Source: Fragum whitleyi (taxonomy: Eukaryota; Mollusca; Bivalvia; Cardiida; Cardiidae). From it: a DNA stretch of 64,000 nucleotides. Positions 44,994-56,660 of this stretch are shown here, piece after piece. Location: NCBI GenBank assembly GCA_948146395.1, contig OX411549.1:25039155-25103154 (forward strand), given 5' to 3'. Each line of letters starts with the position of its first letter. Positions within the stretch are counted from its first letter, which is position 1. Made by a program: the position numbers and the translations under genes. The notes below the pieces were generated by a model. The model saw only the letters and a program-made list of their open reading frames with translations, did not search any database and was not told the origin of the DNA.

Positions 44994-46333
44994 GCGCCAG
45001 AATTAAAGGGGTCATATGCGAAAAGCGTAAAATCCAGTCCGGTTGCACAGGCTAATTAAGGTCATTACTTTAGGCTATCTATAGACATTTTTTTGAATCT
45101 AGAATGATCATTCTACCTTGCTGTATTTCAATTTTTGAGATGCGACGTTATTTTAACCTCTGCTGCATCCAATATCTTTTTCAAATTTCAATTGAACGGA
45201 GCCCAAAGATGGCCAGTTTTTGAAACTTTGGTCGAATATTTAAGTCGTATTTGCCCTGAAGGACTAGCATTTCATTGTATATGATATTTTATTGAAAATG
45301 TGCGCGAAGTTATATAAGTACTGCAAAGATATTAGACATAAAAACTTCAAAACACGGACATTTTTTTATTAGATTCCATTTAAATGCCTCTTTAGATAAG
45401 GGTTTCTTTTCCTTAGAGAAAGTTCGTAAGGAAGTGACTGTAACGAAAGACAGAATCGATCCATTCTAGCTATGTAACATAAAAGAAAAACGAGCCTCAG
45501 AATATCTCCCCCTAATTTGGCAGCCATACTCCGCGTTCTTTGACAGGTTCCAAGCGAACAATTTTCTTATGAAAAACGGTCTCTCCCCCAACCCTTTCAC
45601 CTCATGCGGCGGCGGAGGAATTCCCTGTGGTCGATCTAGACACAAGACCAACAATGCGTTCAATGTTCAATATGAAAATGTTCACAAAACCTATAAATAT
45701 ATACCAAGCTGTGCTCGTAAGTGATCGTTTGAGTGTATTTTTGAATTATATATTTTATCTGATTTGTTTCCAAAGTTTTAAAAACACCGACGGCCCTTCC
45801 TCACCTTTCCAAACAGCTTTTTCCGCAGTCATGCACTGCATCAATATGTAAATAATTTGAAATTAGTGGTTTCCATCAATTTCCATGCATTCTGATTGGC
45901 TGAAAAATTGATTTATTCCACAATGAAAACAATTTTGAGTACACAGCTATTTTGTAAGCTTCCGCAAAAAGTATTCTTGGAAGAAAAATGTTGCTTTACT
46001 GACAAATCTACATGTTTGCTTCATGATATTATTAATGATAAGAAATGAAGATAATATTCATTGATTTCATTGATGTATGACACTCAAAACCTTAGCATAC
46101 TAATGCATGAATCCGCTTCGCGTATTCATACAGTGTGATAATGGTTTCAGTTTCATAATTCGTTGAAATTACTAATAATCTCTTCATCTCTTAAATGATT
46201 TTACTTAGGCGAAGCTCTACCAGATATGTTAGAGGAATTCAGTTCTATCAAAAAGTTCGATTGCGATGGTGACAGAAATGATGAAAATCTTTAAACGTTC
46301 GCCTTGTTGCAAACTGCAATGCCCAAACTTATT
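44994..46333. other. no gene recognised
   Basis: Frames on both strands at 45.4-45.9 kb overlap each other and lack splice sites. A small TGATATTATTAATGATAAGAA region near 46022 is not clearly structured. Confidence 0.3.
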
Positions 46334-46573
46334 TGAGCCTGTGCGTTACATTTCCAATACTTTAAGATGTTCGTGAGTTTCAAATACTGAGTAGCGTTAA
46401 CAGCTACATACTGTAAATATAAAGTTACCTGATGTTCTACGCATACTTTGAGACCTTTTCTATGTACGAAAGGCATGGTGAAGACTCTGGTCAGTCTGTG
46501 CGGATGCACAGGCTGGTCAGAGTCTTTGCTTTGCGCATATTTGAAATTGTTGGAAATCTCACGCACACGCTCA
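46334..46573. mobile_element. MITE family 6, copy 3
   Basis: TGAGCCTGTGCGTTACATTTCC and GGAAATCTCACGCACACGCTCA are the ends. GGTCAGTCTGTGCGGATGCACAGGCTGGTCAG is internal. A decayed half lies at about 47775-47870. Confidence 0.7.
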
Positions 46574-47555
46574 TTTTTATTTTACATATTGAATAGATAA
46601 GATCGGGAGGCCGTCTATAGAACTTGTTGAAATAATGTCCATGCTGTCGCATTTGGACCCTCCCAAGGGATCTATGTTTGACATAGACAAAAGAAGGATA
46701 TATGTAATTTTCTTTTTTTGACAAATTTGTAGTCCTTGGGGTTCACAATATAATAGTTTGCATTAAGCGCGATCTTGTGGATCTAGACTCATGTAGTCCA
46801 AATAAAAAACAATTTTGTTTGATTGTTTCAGCTTTTTGGCCAAATCCTTACAAAGAAACAAATATGGAAAACCTTAAAGAACATTAAGCTAAAAGATTTA
46901 AAGATTTGCGTGTCGAACAATACTGTGTTACCTATTGCCTCAGTGGGCACCATTATTACGTGCTCCGTACTTATATTTGCATGGATTCAAAGTATTCTGG
47001 TCCCAAACTGATAAGCTTAGAATATCTAAACCGAACACCACTTTGTCTCTTTTCACATATTTTCCATAGATTCTTGTGTATCATCATAAGATTGCTTACA
47101 CTAGAGCTAATAACAATATATCTTTAAGCATTAAATCGCTGATCAAAATCAACCAGAATGAATTAGAAAGGAGTGGGACAATAAAAACGGAGACGAAACA
47201 ACAACAACAACAACAACAAAAAGAACCAAACACACACACACATAAAAGATACAATAATCAAACAATTAACTGATTTTGTGAGTAAGTTATTATCATTAGT
47301 TATAACATTTGTTGAGAGAGGCTTCAAAAATATATTGATTTCACTATCTTTGAATCAGTAGACTAAAATTAGGAGAAAAAAGCAAAATAAGAAACATGGG
47401 TAAATTCTACTTTTTATCCTAATTGCAATTTGCAACAATTATTTTTTTGTGAAAACCTCAAACAGGGACAAGCCCTTTCACAAGCACAGTAGATCTTTAG
47501 TATTCGACGACTAGTATGCTTTGAAAGAAAAAAAAACTATGAGACAATAATAATT
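46574..47555. other. no firm feature; (AAC)n at 47200-47220
   Basis: An acceptor-like GTTTGATTGTTTCAG before 46831 opens two possible frames, neither assignable. A short ACAACA microsatellite and ACACACACAC lie near 47200-47242. Confidence 0.3.
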
Positions 47556-47680
47556 ATTATTTTTATACACTAGCTTTCAGCGGTAGAGCCGCCTTCATCA
47601 GATGAATCTTATGAATTCATAAGATTCATATGATAAAGGTAGCTCTGCCGCTGAAAGCTAGTGTATAAATATAATATTAT
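47556..47680. repeat. long hairpin, ~50-bp arms
   Basis: TATACACTAGCTTTCAGCGG, TAGAGC and the centre GAATCTTATGAATTCATAAGATTC with GCTCTGCCGCTGAAAGCTAGTGTATA form an almost perfect fold-back. It may be a MITE; no gene. Confidence 0.85.
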
Positions 47681-48154
47681 CATTAAAGTATTTATCTCCA
47701 GAAGAGAACTATTTATGCGTTTATGAGACAAAAAAAAGGACAGTAGATATCTACAACTTGAAGATAGTTAAGATTCGGAGCATTCTGTTTGAATGCACAG
47801 GCTGATCCAAATATTCACTTGGCGCGCTTGTTTAACAAGTGGAAGCGACACACTCAGACTCATATATAGTCTAGAGCCTCTATTATACTCGTGTGTTTCA
47901 AGAATCCCATTTATGCGCCATTTCCATTAAGTGTACAATTGGATTTCTTCAATTGCCCGCAAGCCACGGTGATGGAAATTCAATTATAAGACATGATTAG
48001 CATTTGATACATTCACAGAAGAAAGACATAATCATTCTCTATAAAACGAGATGTGGCCTAATTTCAGATAAAAATACGGATTTAAATTAAAAGGATGGTG
48101 AAAATAGTCTCAATTTCATTGGCTTTGATAAAAAGCCTACATTTGAGTATATCA

Positions 48155-48986
48155 TATACTCAGTTCCAAAAGAAAGTGTGCACTTTTAAAATTCGAATAT
48201 CTCGAAACTTACTCAATGTACCGTCACAAAACTTTGCATGACAAACCTCGACAATATTGACTATTGATACTTTGAGAAATAAGGCATACGGAATTCAATG
48301 ACTTTAGGCCAGAAAGAATCCTTGATTTTGAGTGATTTTCTTTTGGATCCCACAGTTGATGAATAACTTTTTTGAAATCGCATTCAGTTTAATTTCTGAG
48401 ACCTGCCTTGTTATAAATTCACATCTGAATAAGAATTGCACACTATAAAACAACGTAGGTTGTCGTACAAATTTCGTGTGTAGGCGAAAATTAACCCTGT
48501 GCGAAGAAAACTGTCCATAAAATTGAATTAGCATTCATACTCCAATAGAAATTGTATGTATACGCTGGAGTTTCCTCTGTTACGTATCAAGTAATATTGT
48601 TTTACGCTATTGCACCGTTGTATCTGACGTTATTGTCCAATCAACGTAGCGATTTCTAACGTAGGATCAGGTGTGACGTCTGAACGTAAACTCAAACTTT
48701 TGTTTGGAAATGATAGGGAGTCCCTTGTCAAACTAGGAAATAGCATATAAGCAAATTTCTCTTTACTAGGAAAAGAAATTCTAGAAGGACCAATTTCAAC
48801 ACCATATGTGCCGAAGAAGTGCCCACATAATAAGCATTTTTTTCGAAATCGGATTTCATGCCTCAATTCTAAAGGGTCATATCTAAAATATGCAACATAT
48901 TTTACAAGCAAGAGTTGCTCCAGCTGTGCAAAATATAAGGAAAACAAAAAAAAGAAACTGCACACTTTCTTTTGGAATTAAGTATA
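48155..48986. mobile_element. Tc1/mariner-like element relic, TIR TATACTCAGTTCCAAAAGAA
   Basis: TATACTCAGTTCCAAAAGAAAGTGTGCA at the left is inverted at the right (TGCACACTTTCTTTTGGAATTAAGTATA), 832 bp overall. Frames inside (48304-48534, 48630-48965, minus) do not show DDE transposase motifs, so it is probably non-autonomous. Confidence 0.75.
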
Positions 48987-48989
48987 TAT

Positions 48990-51080
48990 AAAAATCCTAA
49001 CTACTATTTATCCATATTTGTTTTTAAAAACAGCATCGTGTGTTGTCTTCCATGCGTCTTTTGTCTTCAAAATCATTGAATATTTTTTTGACTGTCACCT
49101 TTAACGGCAAGGGGTTCTTAGTTAAACGTCACATCTTTTGAACATGAATTTATATTTGTTAAAACTGAAAATCTAAAGACGCTGCTCCTTTAGCAGAAAG
49201 TCACGAAAAGCTTAAAGAGAATAATATGTTAGTGCCTTAAATAAACGTCTGAATTTAAATTGCTTATTTTACAAGAAAGGCATTTCTAGTTTTACATTCA
49301 AATGAAGGTATATTGGTACCGTACACAACTTGAATTTGCATCAAAAGGAATACTCACGATGAGGTATTCACGATAAGGTAACGGCTTCAAACACACACAC
49401 ACACACACACACACACAATTTCATTTCACAAGATAAGATACGTATTTTGAGTTTTTAACGAACTGCAAAAGTCTGCTATTACGATGGATCCAAAGTATTA
49501 CATATACATGTATACTTCAAGCGTAGCAGTTGATGTGCCAGTTTGCTTAAAAAAGCGATAATTAAATTGTTTATCAAGAGAAAGAAAAAAATGAAACAGA
49601 ATCATCCTTTCAAAACAGTTTTGTGTTGTGGTCCCATTTGGAGTAGAACCTAACTCAGGAAGCATAACATTACTGGCGATTTTCATTTCTAGGAAATTAA
49701 GAATAAATAATTAGGTAATTCATAAGATCGTATTTCATAAATCTATCGATCTTCCAATTCCTGGTTAATAAAAAACTGACAAAAATTAAATTTTCATAAT
49801 ATTCTTTTGTTTTATGAAATAATTGTAAGTATGCGGATTTTCAATTACGTATCCCTCTAAATTATTAAATGTATTTGTCAGATTTACGTTTGCACGTCTT
49901 TATTATTTTTTACATCATTTACATTAAGATAGAAAGATAGATAATTCATTTCACTTGTACATAACAGAACAGAACAGAACAGGACAGAAGTTAATTACAG
50001 ACGTTGAGCATATAAGCTCATAGTCCAAAATTACAACATATAACAAATTGTAAATTGTGATACATACAACTAAACCAAACAAATATTAAGATGGCTATTT
50101 ATTTACTTTGCATAGAAAAAATTCAATTGCTAAATTTTTAATCATCAAAGACGGCTTCAGAAATATCTTCGTTCAAAGTTTCGTAACCGAATAAGAGAAA
50201 GGCGAAAGAAATTAAGCCTAAAATGTAAATACACAGCCATAGAGATTTTCATAAGTGTATGTACATAATCTTTTTGGAAATACGATAAAAATAGTCATGC
50301 GAAAGCCATTTCTAGAGTTTGAACTTGGTTATAACTAATCATGAGTAATCTCGGTTGATTTCTATCTTTTAGGAACTGTTTCCTGCTTATTTTTGTGTTT
50401 TATAACACGTTGATTAAGAAGAATTACTATGAATAATAAAGAAATATTATATCTTTGTTCTGAAACACTCATAATGAAGACCCGATGAATTCTACTATGA
50501 AACTTTATAGTTGCACGTATATAATTCCACCCGAACATCAGTATTCATTTAGCAATTAAAATTCAACAACCACTTAGTTAACGATACTGGAAATGATCTT
50601 TGAGCAGAGTCAATCATTTCTAGTTTCTAGAATAACGGCTTTGATTGGGATAAAGAAAACTCCTTAAAATACAAAGGATAACATTTGGGCAATTTGGACG
50701 ACCGCAATATGAAGCGCTTTATTAGCCGATAATGTACATTAGTGTTTTCCATCATTTCCACATTTACAGGTCTTAAATCTACATTTACTTGCGCCACTAA
50801 TTCTCCCCATCCATTTTAAAAGCCATTTACGGCCATCGGACGAATGTCTAAGCCTTCCTATCGTGATGTCGATTGGATTCCAATTTGTGGTCTTCTGTTT
50901 GCCTTCAGAATCTTTTACATCGGCCAGAAAAAACGGATAAACGTCGAAAAGTGTAATTGGAGGCGGTTAGTCCCTAGTCATCAACGCACAGAATTTAAAT
51001 CACAATGCGAGACTAAAATGGATCTCTTTTCGGTTTTATTTCCGAATTATTTGATTAAGAACTCACCAGAATCAGTTAAT
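48990..51080. other. no gene recognised; microsatellites
   Basis: (CA)n at about 49391-49419 and AACAG repeats near 49966-49984. Open frame 50844-51113 lies upstream of the 51.2-kb exon and shows no recognisable domain; it may be 5' flank. Confidence 0.35.
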
Positions 51081-51086
51081 GCTTTT

Positions 51087-51098
51087 TGCGCATGCGCA
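51087..51098. promoter_or_regulatory. NRF-1-type palindrome TGCGCATGCGCA
   Basis: A perfect 12-bp match to the GCGCATGCGC binding palindrome of NRF-1 (ewg in flies) lies about 110 bp upstream of the ATG at 51206. In a window this AT-rich, a GC-rich palindrome directly before a signal-peptide exon suggests a core promoter. Transcription start is not determined. Confidence 0.55.
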
Positions 51099-51205
51099 TT
51101 GATCACGTTGTGAATATTTTGTATGTCGGAGAAATGTGTGTGCTGAGATATCATCAAATATTACTCGTTTTTTGTTTAAAAATGTGTATTTAGAATTGGA
51201 TAAGA

Positions 51206-51323
51206 ATGTTTTGGGAATATTTGGTCGCTATGGGAAGATTTCGCCGAAAGAGTTATATAGGAATAGTGTTTTTATTGCCAGTTTTGTTGAGTTTTGTTAA
51301 TGCTGCCAACGAATTTCCTATCG
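51206..51323 (+). CDS. first coding exon of a probable ionotropic glutamate receptor
   Basis: An ATG at 51206, with an in-frame TAG at 51191, opens 39 codons plus one base and ends at a consensus donor GTAAGT. The product begins MFWEYLVAMGRFRRKSYIG, continues IVFLLPVLLSFVNA as a signal-peptide hydrophobic core with a plausible cleavage after VNA, and ends ANEFPIG at a phase-1 splice. AMPA- and kainate-type receptor subunits start their amino-terminal domain with a signal peptide followed within a few residues by (I/F)P(I/V)G-G-(I/L)-F, and the first vertebrate GRIA intron falls at the same IG|G position. That places this exon as the probable start of such a receptor: a ligand-gated cation channel in the plasma membrane. 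A second Met at codon 9 is an alternative start. No second exon was found in the remaining 12.7 kb, implying a long first intron. Confidence 0.6.
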
Positions 51324-51571
51324 GTAAGTAGGCCTACATCATATTATCCCGTTTAAAACTTCCCTTAAAGAATTTTCAAAATAAATTCGACAGTACACTA
51401 AAGAAGGAATGAAAAGTGATTTTTCATGCGTCCAATTTTCAAAGGCAAAAAAATTCAAAAGAATCGTTTAAGATATCAACATATTTAATTTTGTGACCAG
51501 TTTGCTTAAAAGGACCACATTGCAAGTACAAAATGTAACGACCTTGGCAAAGTGCGCCGGACGCGGTATCT

Positions 51572-51812
51572 AGGGCCCGTTTTACTAAACTTCTTACGAA
51601 AAAGTAATTGTAAGCAAAAATCACGAATCGTACCGGGTGTTTTCATTTATTGTTAGATTTTACATGCATTATCTCATTGGAATCGTCTTTAGAAGACGAT
51701 TCCAATGAGATGATGCATGGTAGAATTCCACATTTAGTTACTTCTGTAGAATCAACTTTAATTTTTGACTTACTTAAAAGATGATCGTAAGATGTTAAGT
51801 AAAACGAGCCCC
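51572..51812. mobile_element. MITE family 4b, with 24-bp perfect-arm palindrome
   Basis: AGGGCCCGTTTTACTAAACTTCTTACGA is inverted at the right (TCGTAAGATGTTAAGTAAAACGAGCCCCT). In the centre, 51663-51719, ATCTCATTGGAATCGTCT and AGACGATTCCAATGAGAT form a hairpin with a 5-nt loop. Related to 12519-12748. Confidence 0.8.
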
Positions 51813-51881
51813 TGGTCAGAGTCTAAATATTCCCCTGTTCAATCATATTTTTCTATATCTAGAATTGCCTACATTTAACAA

Positions 51882-52040
51882 AGTCGTGAAATTGAAGTTC
51901 ATTCCGATTAACGACATTCTGAATTGCTCATTCAGCACTCCTTTCGTGGCATTCAACACACTCAATCAGAAGCGGTCTGAAATTGTTCAAAGTGCTTCGA
52001 AATCATTCAAACCGATCAACCTTTCATCCTTATCGATTAT
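51882..52040 (+). mobile_element. MITE family 1, half copy
   Basis: GTCGTGAAATTGAAGTTCATTCCGATTA and GCTCATTCAGCACTCC mark the left half, which is joined directly to the next copy. Confidence 0.55.
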
Positions 52041-52651
52041 AGTTAGTTACATCGTGAAACTGAAATTCACCTCAATCAAAGCGTTTCTAAATCGCCCACA
52101 AAGCGCTCCATTCATTCATTAAAACACTCACTCATACCATTCAAAAACGCCCAAACCCAAAATATGAAAAATATAGAATCGACATCGTCTTTAAAAAAAG
52201 GAAATTGATAGAAGGCGCGATTTCACTGATATGACTCAAATTGTCAGCATCTCATAGGTTCTTTGAGAATAGGAAGCTTTTTACAGAACTTGTATGCATT
52301 TTTTTATTAAAGGGAGGTAATCAATATCGCTAATTTTTGTTCATCACAAGATCATCTCAAGATGATCAACATTTAATTCAAAGTCGATCAAATAGTTCTA
52401 TGGTTTTATAGGCTGGTGTGGATTTTAAAGTGTCCGATTGGACCATGCACACAAACAGAAAAGTACTTATGTTTTATTAAAGGGGGGGGGGGTATAAACA
52501 TCGCTAATTTTGTTCGTATTGAACAAAATTAGCGATGTTGGATTACCTCCCTTTAAATACATTCAAAACTCGTTCCACACACTCATTCAATACCACTCAG
52601 AAATCAATCCAAAATCATTCATCGTGTTAATTTCACGATGTTGATAACTGT
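52041..52651 (+). mobile_element. MITE family 1, enlarged copy with two cores
   Basis: ATAGTTAGTTACATCGTGAAACTGA starts it and TTTCACGATGTTGATAACTG ends it. Two GGGAGGTAATC/TCGCTAATTTTTGTTC-type cores are present, the second with a poly-G insertion (about 52481-52491) and a perfect CGCTAATTTTGTTC / GAACAAAATTAGCG palindrome. This looks like one family member inserted in or recombined with another. Confidence 0.65.
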
Positions 52652-52831
52652 AATCAATGAAGGAGATACAACCACGAGTTTACGTCTGAATGATCTATTC
52701 TATTTCTGAAATATCTTGAATGGGTTCGCTGATGGCCCTTTTTCCACGTGGCGTCTAAATCTTTTTTCATACGTACGTAAGAAATAGATTCTCTGTAAAT
52801 TTAGTAGCTTTTACCAATTTTCGTCGTTAGA

Positions 52832-53070
52832 TGTGGAGTCCGTGGTCTAGTGGTTAGAACGGTGACATTCAGATCGAAATGTCCGGGGATCGAATCCCGG
52901 CCAGCCCACGTGAATTTTTATCAGCAAACGATTTACTCCAATTTGCCGTCTCCAAGCAAGTGTCAATAATGGGTACCTGTGAGAGTGCATATCAAAAGTG
53001 TTCTGGCAGCCGAAGGCAATTCGATTGAAAGTCGTGTGAATATGTATGCCATAAAACTAGTCTTCAAATC
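52832..53070 (+). mobile_element. tRNA-headed SINE
   Basis: The head GTCCGTGGTCTAGTGGTTAG (A box) and a perfectly paired T arm CCGGGGATCGAATCCCGG (B box) end at about 52907. The body includes CCAAGCAAGTGTCAATAATGGGTACCTGTGAGAGTGC. The anticodon arm is degenerate. Its head resembles that of the minus-strand SINE at 24.6 kb. Confidence 0.65.
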
Positions 53071-54345
53071 GAAACTTTTTTTGAAACGATTTTGAAAAAC
53101 AAAGGCTTTTAATCAACCTGATATGGTTTAAATACTATTGTCCTAAACTGCATCGATATGTACACGACAGTTAAAGCGAAACAGACCAACTGATATTGCT
53201 GTGGATAAAGTATCAATCAGATATGTTATCAAGAATCCATTACACCGGGCTAGATTTTATCATCCCAAGGGAATGCGTTCGAGCACATGCATTGTCACGT
53301 TTACGTCATTCCTGATCGTTATTGAAATGATTTAACACTTTTACAGAAAATCAATCTATCACTGAGATTTTTCACATTCTATAAGCCACACGACCCCGTT
53401 TTTAACCCTTTGCTGTTTAATCCCTGCTTTTTACGTGCCTGTGATTTTATGATCGAGAAAACATTGTGAAAAAAGAAGAAATTGCTTCTGACAAGCAATT
53501 TCTTCTTTTTCCACACTATTTTCTATCCTACTGAATGGTTATTTTTCAAATTAAACCCCCTTTAAGTTTTCGTCTGCCAAACCTTTGAATTTGGACAGGT
53601 CTAAAATTTTGTAAAACAGGAAAATGTTAAAAGACCTCAATTGTGACTTTAAATATTAATGTAATATTTTCAACTTTTTTCATCCCAAGAATGACGTACA
53701 TCCGGAAGGACGGATAGATGGACGTTATTAAAAGGATGGCGAACTTTTAAAAATGCTTAATTCATTCACATCAAATGATTTCGTAAATTGTTTACATGAA
53801 ACTAATAATATTTATTTTAATTAGATTTTGTTGTTGTTGTTTTGGTAAAAAAAACTCGAAGAATTGAACTAAAATGCACGAATCGATCGTATGGCGAATG
53901 AACATGCGTTCTTTAAAAGAAAACATTAAAAACAATGATTACTTGTTTTAAGACAGATATGTCACAGTGAAACTTATCTGTTACAGAACGAAACATAAGG
54001 TATGTAATTTTTTCTCTGTTATTAAAACAGAAAAAATGGGTAAAATCTGATTTGGATAACTTGCTTTTTTTACACAGAATTTAGGTAAACAGTATAACTA
54101 CCTTATAAAACAGTGTTATTGAACATACTAGTACTTTCAAATAGCAATGACATTCTGAAGAAAGTCACGGAAACGACTCTTACAAAGACACGAAGACAGA
54201 AAAAGGGAAAGTGCTGAAATGACTAAAGCTTTGTACGTATATAATATATTTCGTTTTGTATCTCGAGGGTTCATCACAAGATGGCTTAACTGATTTATAG
54301 ACAGTTACAGCACTGTCCTCGAATTGTAAAGACACTATCCTGTAC
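53071..54345. other. no gene; one 20-bp hairpin at 53465-53516
   Basis: AAAGAAGAAATTGCTT-CTGA-CAAGCAATTTCTTCTTT is a clean stem-loop. Elsewhere nothing recognisable. Confidence 0.5.
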
Positions 54346-54729
54346 ATTTAACAACATCGTGAAATTGACATATATCTCGATCAAAACCATTCAAAATCAC
54401 TCGCTCAGCGCTCCACTCATTCTTTCCTAACACTCACTCATACTTTTAAAAAAAGCTCAAAATCTACTGAATTAGAAAGTATCATCAACGTCATTCGAAA
54501 TAAATTAAGCAAGAAAAAAAAAACGCGATTTCACTGACACAATTGAAATTGTAAGCGTCTGATAGGTTCTTGAAGAGATAGGAAGCTAATTGTAGATGAA
54601 CAAAATTAGCGATGTTGGACTACCTCCCTTTAAATTCACTCAAAAGTCGCTCTACAAGCTCATTCAATTCCATTCCAAAATCATTCAAAAATCATTCATA
54701 TTGTCATTTTCACGATGTTCTTAACTGTA
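54346..54729 (+). mobile_element. MITE family 1 copy, core reduced
   Basis: TTAACAACATCGTGAAATTGACA and TGTCATTTTCACGATGTTCTTAACTGTA are the ends. Only the right half of the central palindrome (GAACAAAATTAGCGATGTTGGACTACCTCC) remains. A family 3 right end (GCGTCCACTACCTTAA) abuts at 54738-54755. Confidence 0.65.
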
Positions 54730-55206
54730 GTATAACGCGTCCACTACCTTAATAAGTCAAACTTTAGAGACCGATATATTCCAGCTAAGTCAAGCTGACC
54801 ACAGTTTCGAGTTATACCAACAACGAATTCATGCCCTAAATAGAAAGCTTTTGTGCGCTTGTTTTACATCCGATTATGCTAACCCTTGTAGGGCTTTGTT
54901 CGATTAGCATCAACAAAAAAAACTACAGAGAAATTTAAACACCCGATCAGTTACTTTTTTTTCATTTCTTATTTTATTGTTTTTACAAAAAGATAGAATT
55001 GTATACCATTCATTGTTATCACAAATTTTTGTCCCATACCAAGTTTCCAACGGTGTTACGTTTTAACCCTTTTTCAACCAGTCTGTATTGTGGTATAGAA
55101 AAGTAATCAGAAAACACAATTTTAAAATGATAGATCTAATTTTAATATAAATTCAATCAGAAATTTTGAGTAGTATGCCTATTATACGGCCATTCATTTT
55201 CTAGTA

Positions 55207-55490
55207 CAGTTATCAACATTGTGAAATTGACATGATGAATGATTTTGGATTGATTTCTGAGTGGTATTGAATGAGTGTGTGGAGCGAGTTTTGAATGTAA
55301 TTAAAGGGAGGTAATGCAGCATCGCTAATTTTGTTCAAGACGAAAAAAATGAGCGATGTTTTATTGCCCCCTTTAAATAAAATATAAGTAGTTTTCTGTT
55401 TGTTTGCATTCATGGTCCAATCAGATACTTTAAAATCCACACCAGCCTATAAAATCGTAGAATTATTTGATCGATTGAATTAAATAATCC
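55207..55490 (-). mobile_element. MITE family 1 copy, second subfamily, one end
   Basis: CAGTTATCAACATTGTGAAATTGACA starts it. GAGTGTGTGGAGCGAGTTTTGAATG and the core CATCGCTAATTTTGTTCAAGACG follow, then the GGTCCAATCAGATACTTTAAAATCCACACCAGCC block shared with 52.4 kb. Confidence 0.6.
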
Positions 55491-55889
55491 CATATTCAAT
55501 CTTTTTCAATTGAGGTGTGATCTTTCAGCCTATCAGAATGCATGAATCTTGATGGACACAAAAGAAATCAAATAAATGGTATATGTATAAAAACGTTGCT
55601 TTTGTCTTGAAAAATATATTTTTCAAAATTGAAAACTTTATTTGATCATGAAAAGCACATATATGTAGATTTGTATTGCATTTTGGATATCTTGTTTTTT
55701 AGTTATGTAAACTATTATAGCGATTAGATACTTCATTTTTTATAACGATGTTTTTGTATAAGAATGACTTCGAATTTTATCAGATTCACTAAAAGGTAAA
55801 TTTTAGAGTAAAGTTTTGAAAACAAATACTGTATAAGGCTTATTACTTTTGCTTAAAATTATTGGATAGTATTTTTTAATAAATTGTGC

Positions 55890-56660
55890 CTAGAAACATA
55901 ACACAACATTCTTTATTTCGACATTAAGCACTTAGGCTCATAGTCACAACATAATAATACAAAAAAGCATGAACAGGAAATGACAAACATGATACAAGAA
56001 TCTACCAAATTTACATATTCATTTATAAGTAACGTTATAAAGAAAGAGAGTCATAAAGCATGTATGTTATTATTCAATTTCAAAATAATATGTTTTATTA
56101 TTTGGAATGCCTGTTTTAAATAGGTTGACAGACTGAGTAATATTGTCTTGTTAGATGTATTTAAAACTTCAACAAATTTATACATATTTGGATTTTTTGT
56201 AAATTATTTTAGGATATATTTTTTTCGAATTTCATGATAAAAAGGACAACAAAGTGTAAAATGATATTCATCTTCTATATCATTGAGTGTGCATAATTTA
56301 CAGTATCTTTCGTTTCTCGCTATGTTTTCGTGGCGACCAGATTCAATTTTCAAATCGTGCGAGGAAAGTCTTATTTTACTAATTAACGAAAGTATTATTT
56401 TATTTACTACTAATAAATAAGATGATCGTTCATATTCAGTTTTGAAAAAGCTATAAAATTTCAATGACGAGGTGTACATAACATTGGCTTGCCAGTTGTT
56501 GATATAAATATCTTTCAGCCTAGCAGATATTATTGGTATAAACTTTTCCACATTCACTGATTCTGGATACATCCATACTTCGCCAAATCCCGAATTTTCA
56601 AGCAAACTACAAAGACCTGTATAGAAAGTCATTCCTAAATCATTTTTCTTCAAAATCAAT
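55890..56660 (-). mobile_element. LINE 3' fragment
   Basis: The 3' end of a relative of the 5.3-8.7 kb LINE. Its 3' terminus AATAAAGAATGTT matches the tail region of that element. The coding part ends near 56050 and about 150 bp of 3' UTR follow. Confidence 0.75.
56204..56659 (-). pseudogene. LINE ORF2 C-terminal fragment
   Basis: A 151-codon frame contains GFGEVWMYPESVNVEKFIP, LKDIYINNW, IRLSSHDLKIESGRH and YCKLCTLNDIEDEYHF, then CCPFYHEIRKKYI, paralleling the C-terminal part of the LINE at 5.6 kb in one frame and with an intact C-x-x-C...H...C pattern. A TAA at 56204-56206 interrupts it; the same frame continues (NPNMYKFVEVLNTSNK) to about 56050. The reverse transcriptase itself is absent. 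Confidence 0.8.

Noticed and set aside
46831..47011. Terminal exon after a good acceptor (frames LFGQILTKKQ or FWPNPYKETNMENLKEH)
   Set aside because: Two competing frames, no donor or polyadenylation signal to choose between them, and no recognisable product.
50844..51113. 89-residue open frame upstream of the 51.2-kb exon
   Set aside because: No domain, ends before the exon, and overlaps the likely promoter region; probably flanking DNA.
52832..52910. A tRNA gene
   Set aside because: The T arm pairs well but the anticodon arm and acceptor stem do not, and a SINE body follows.
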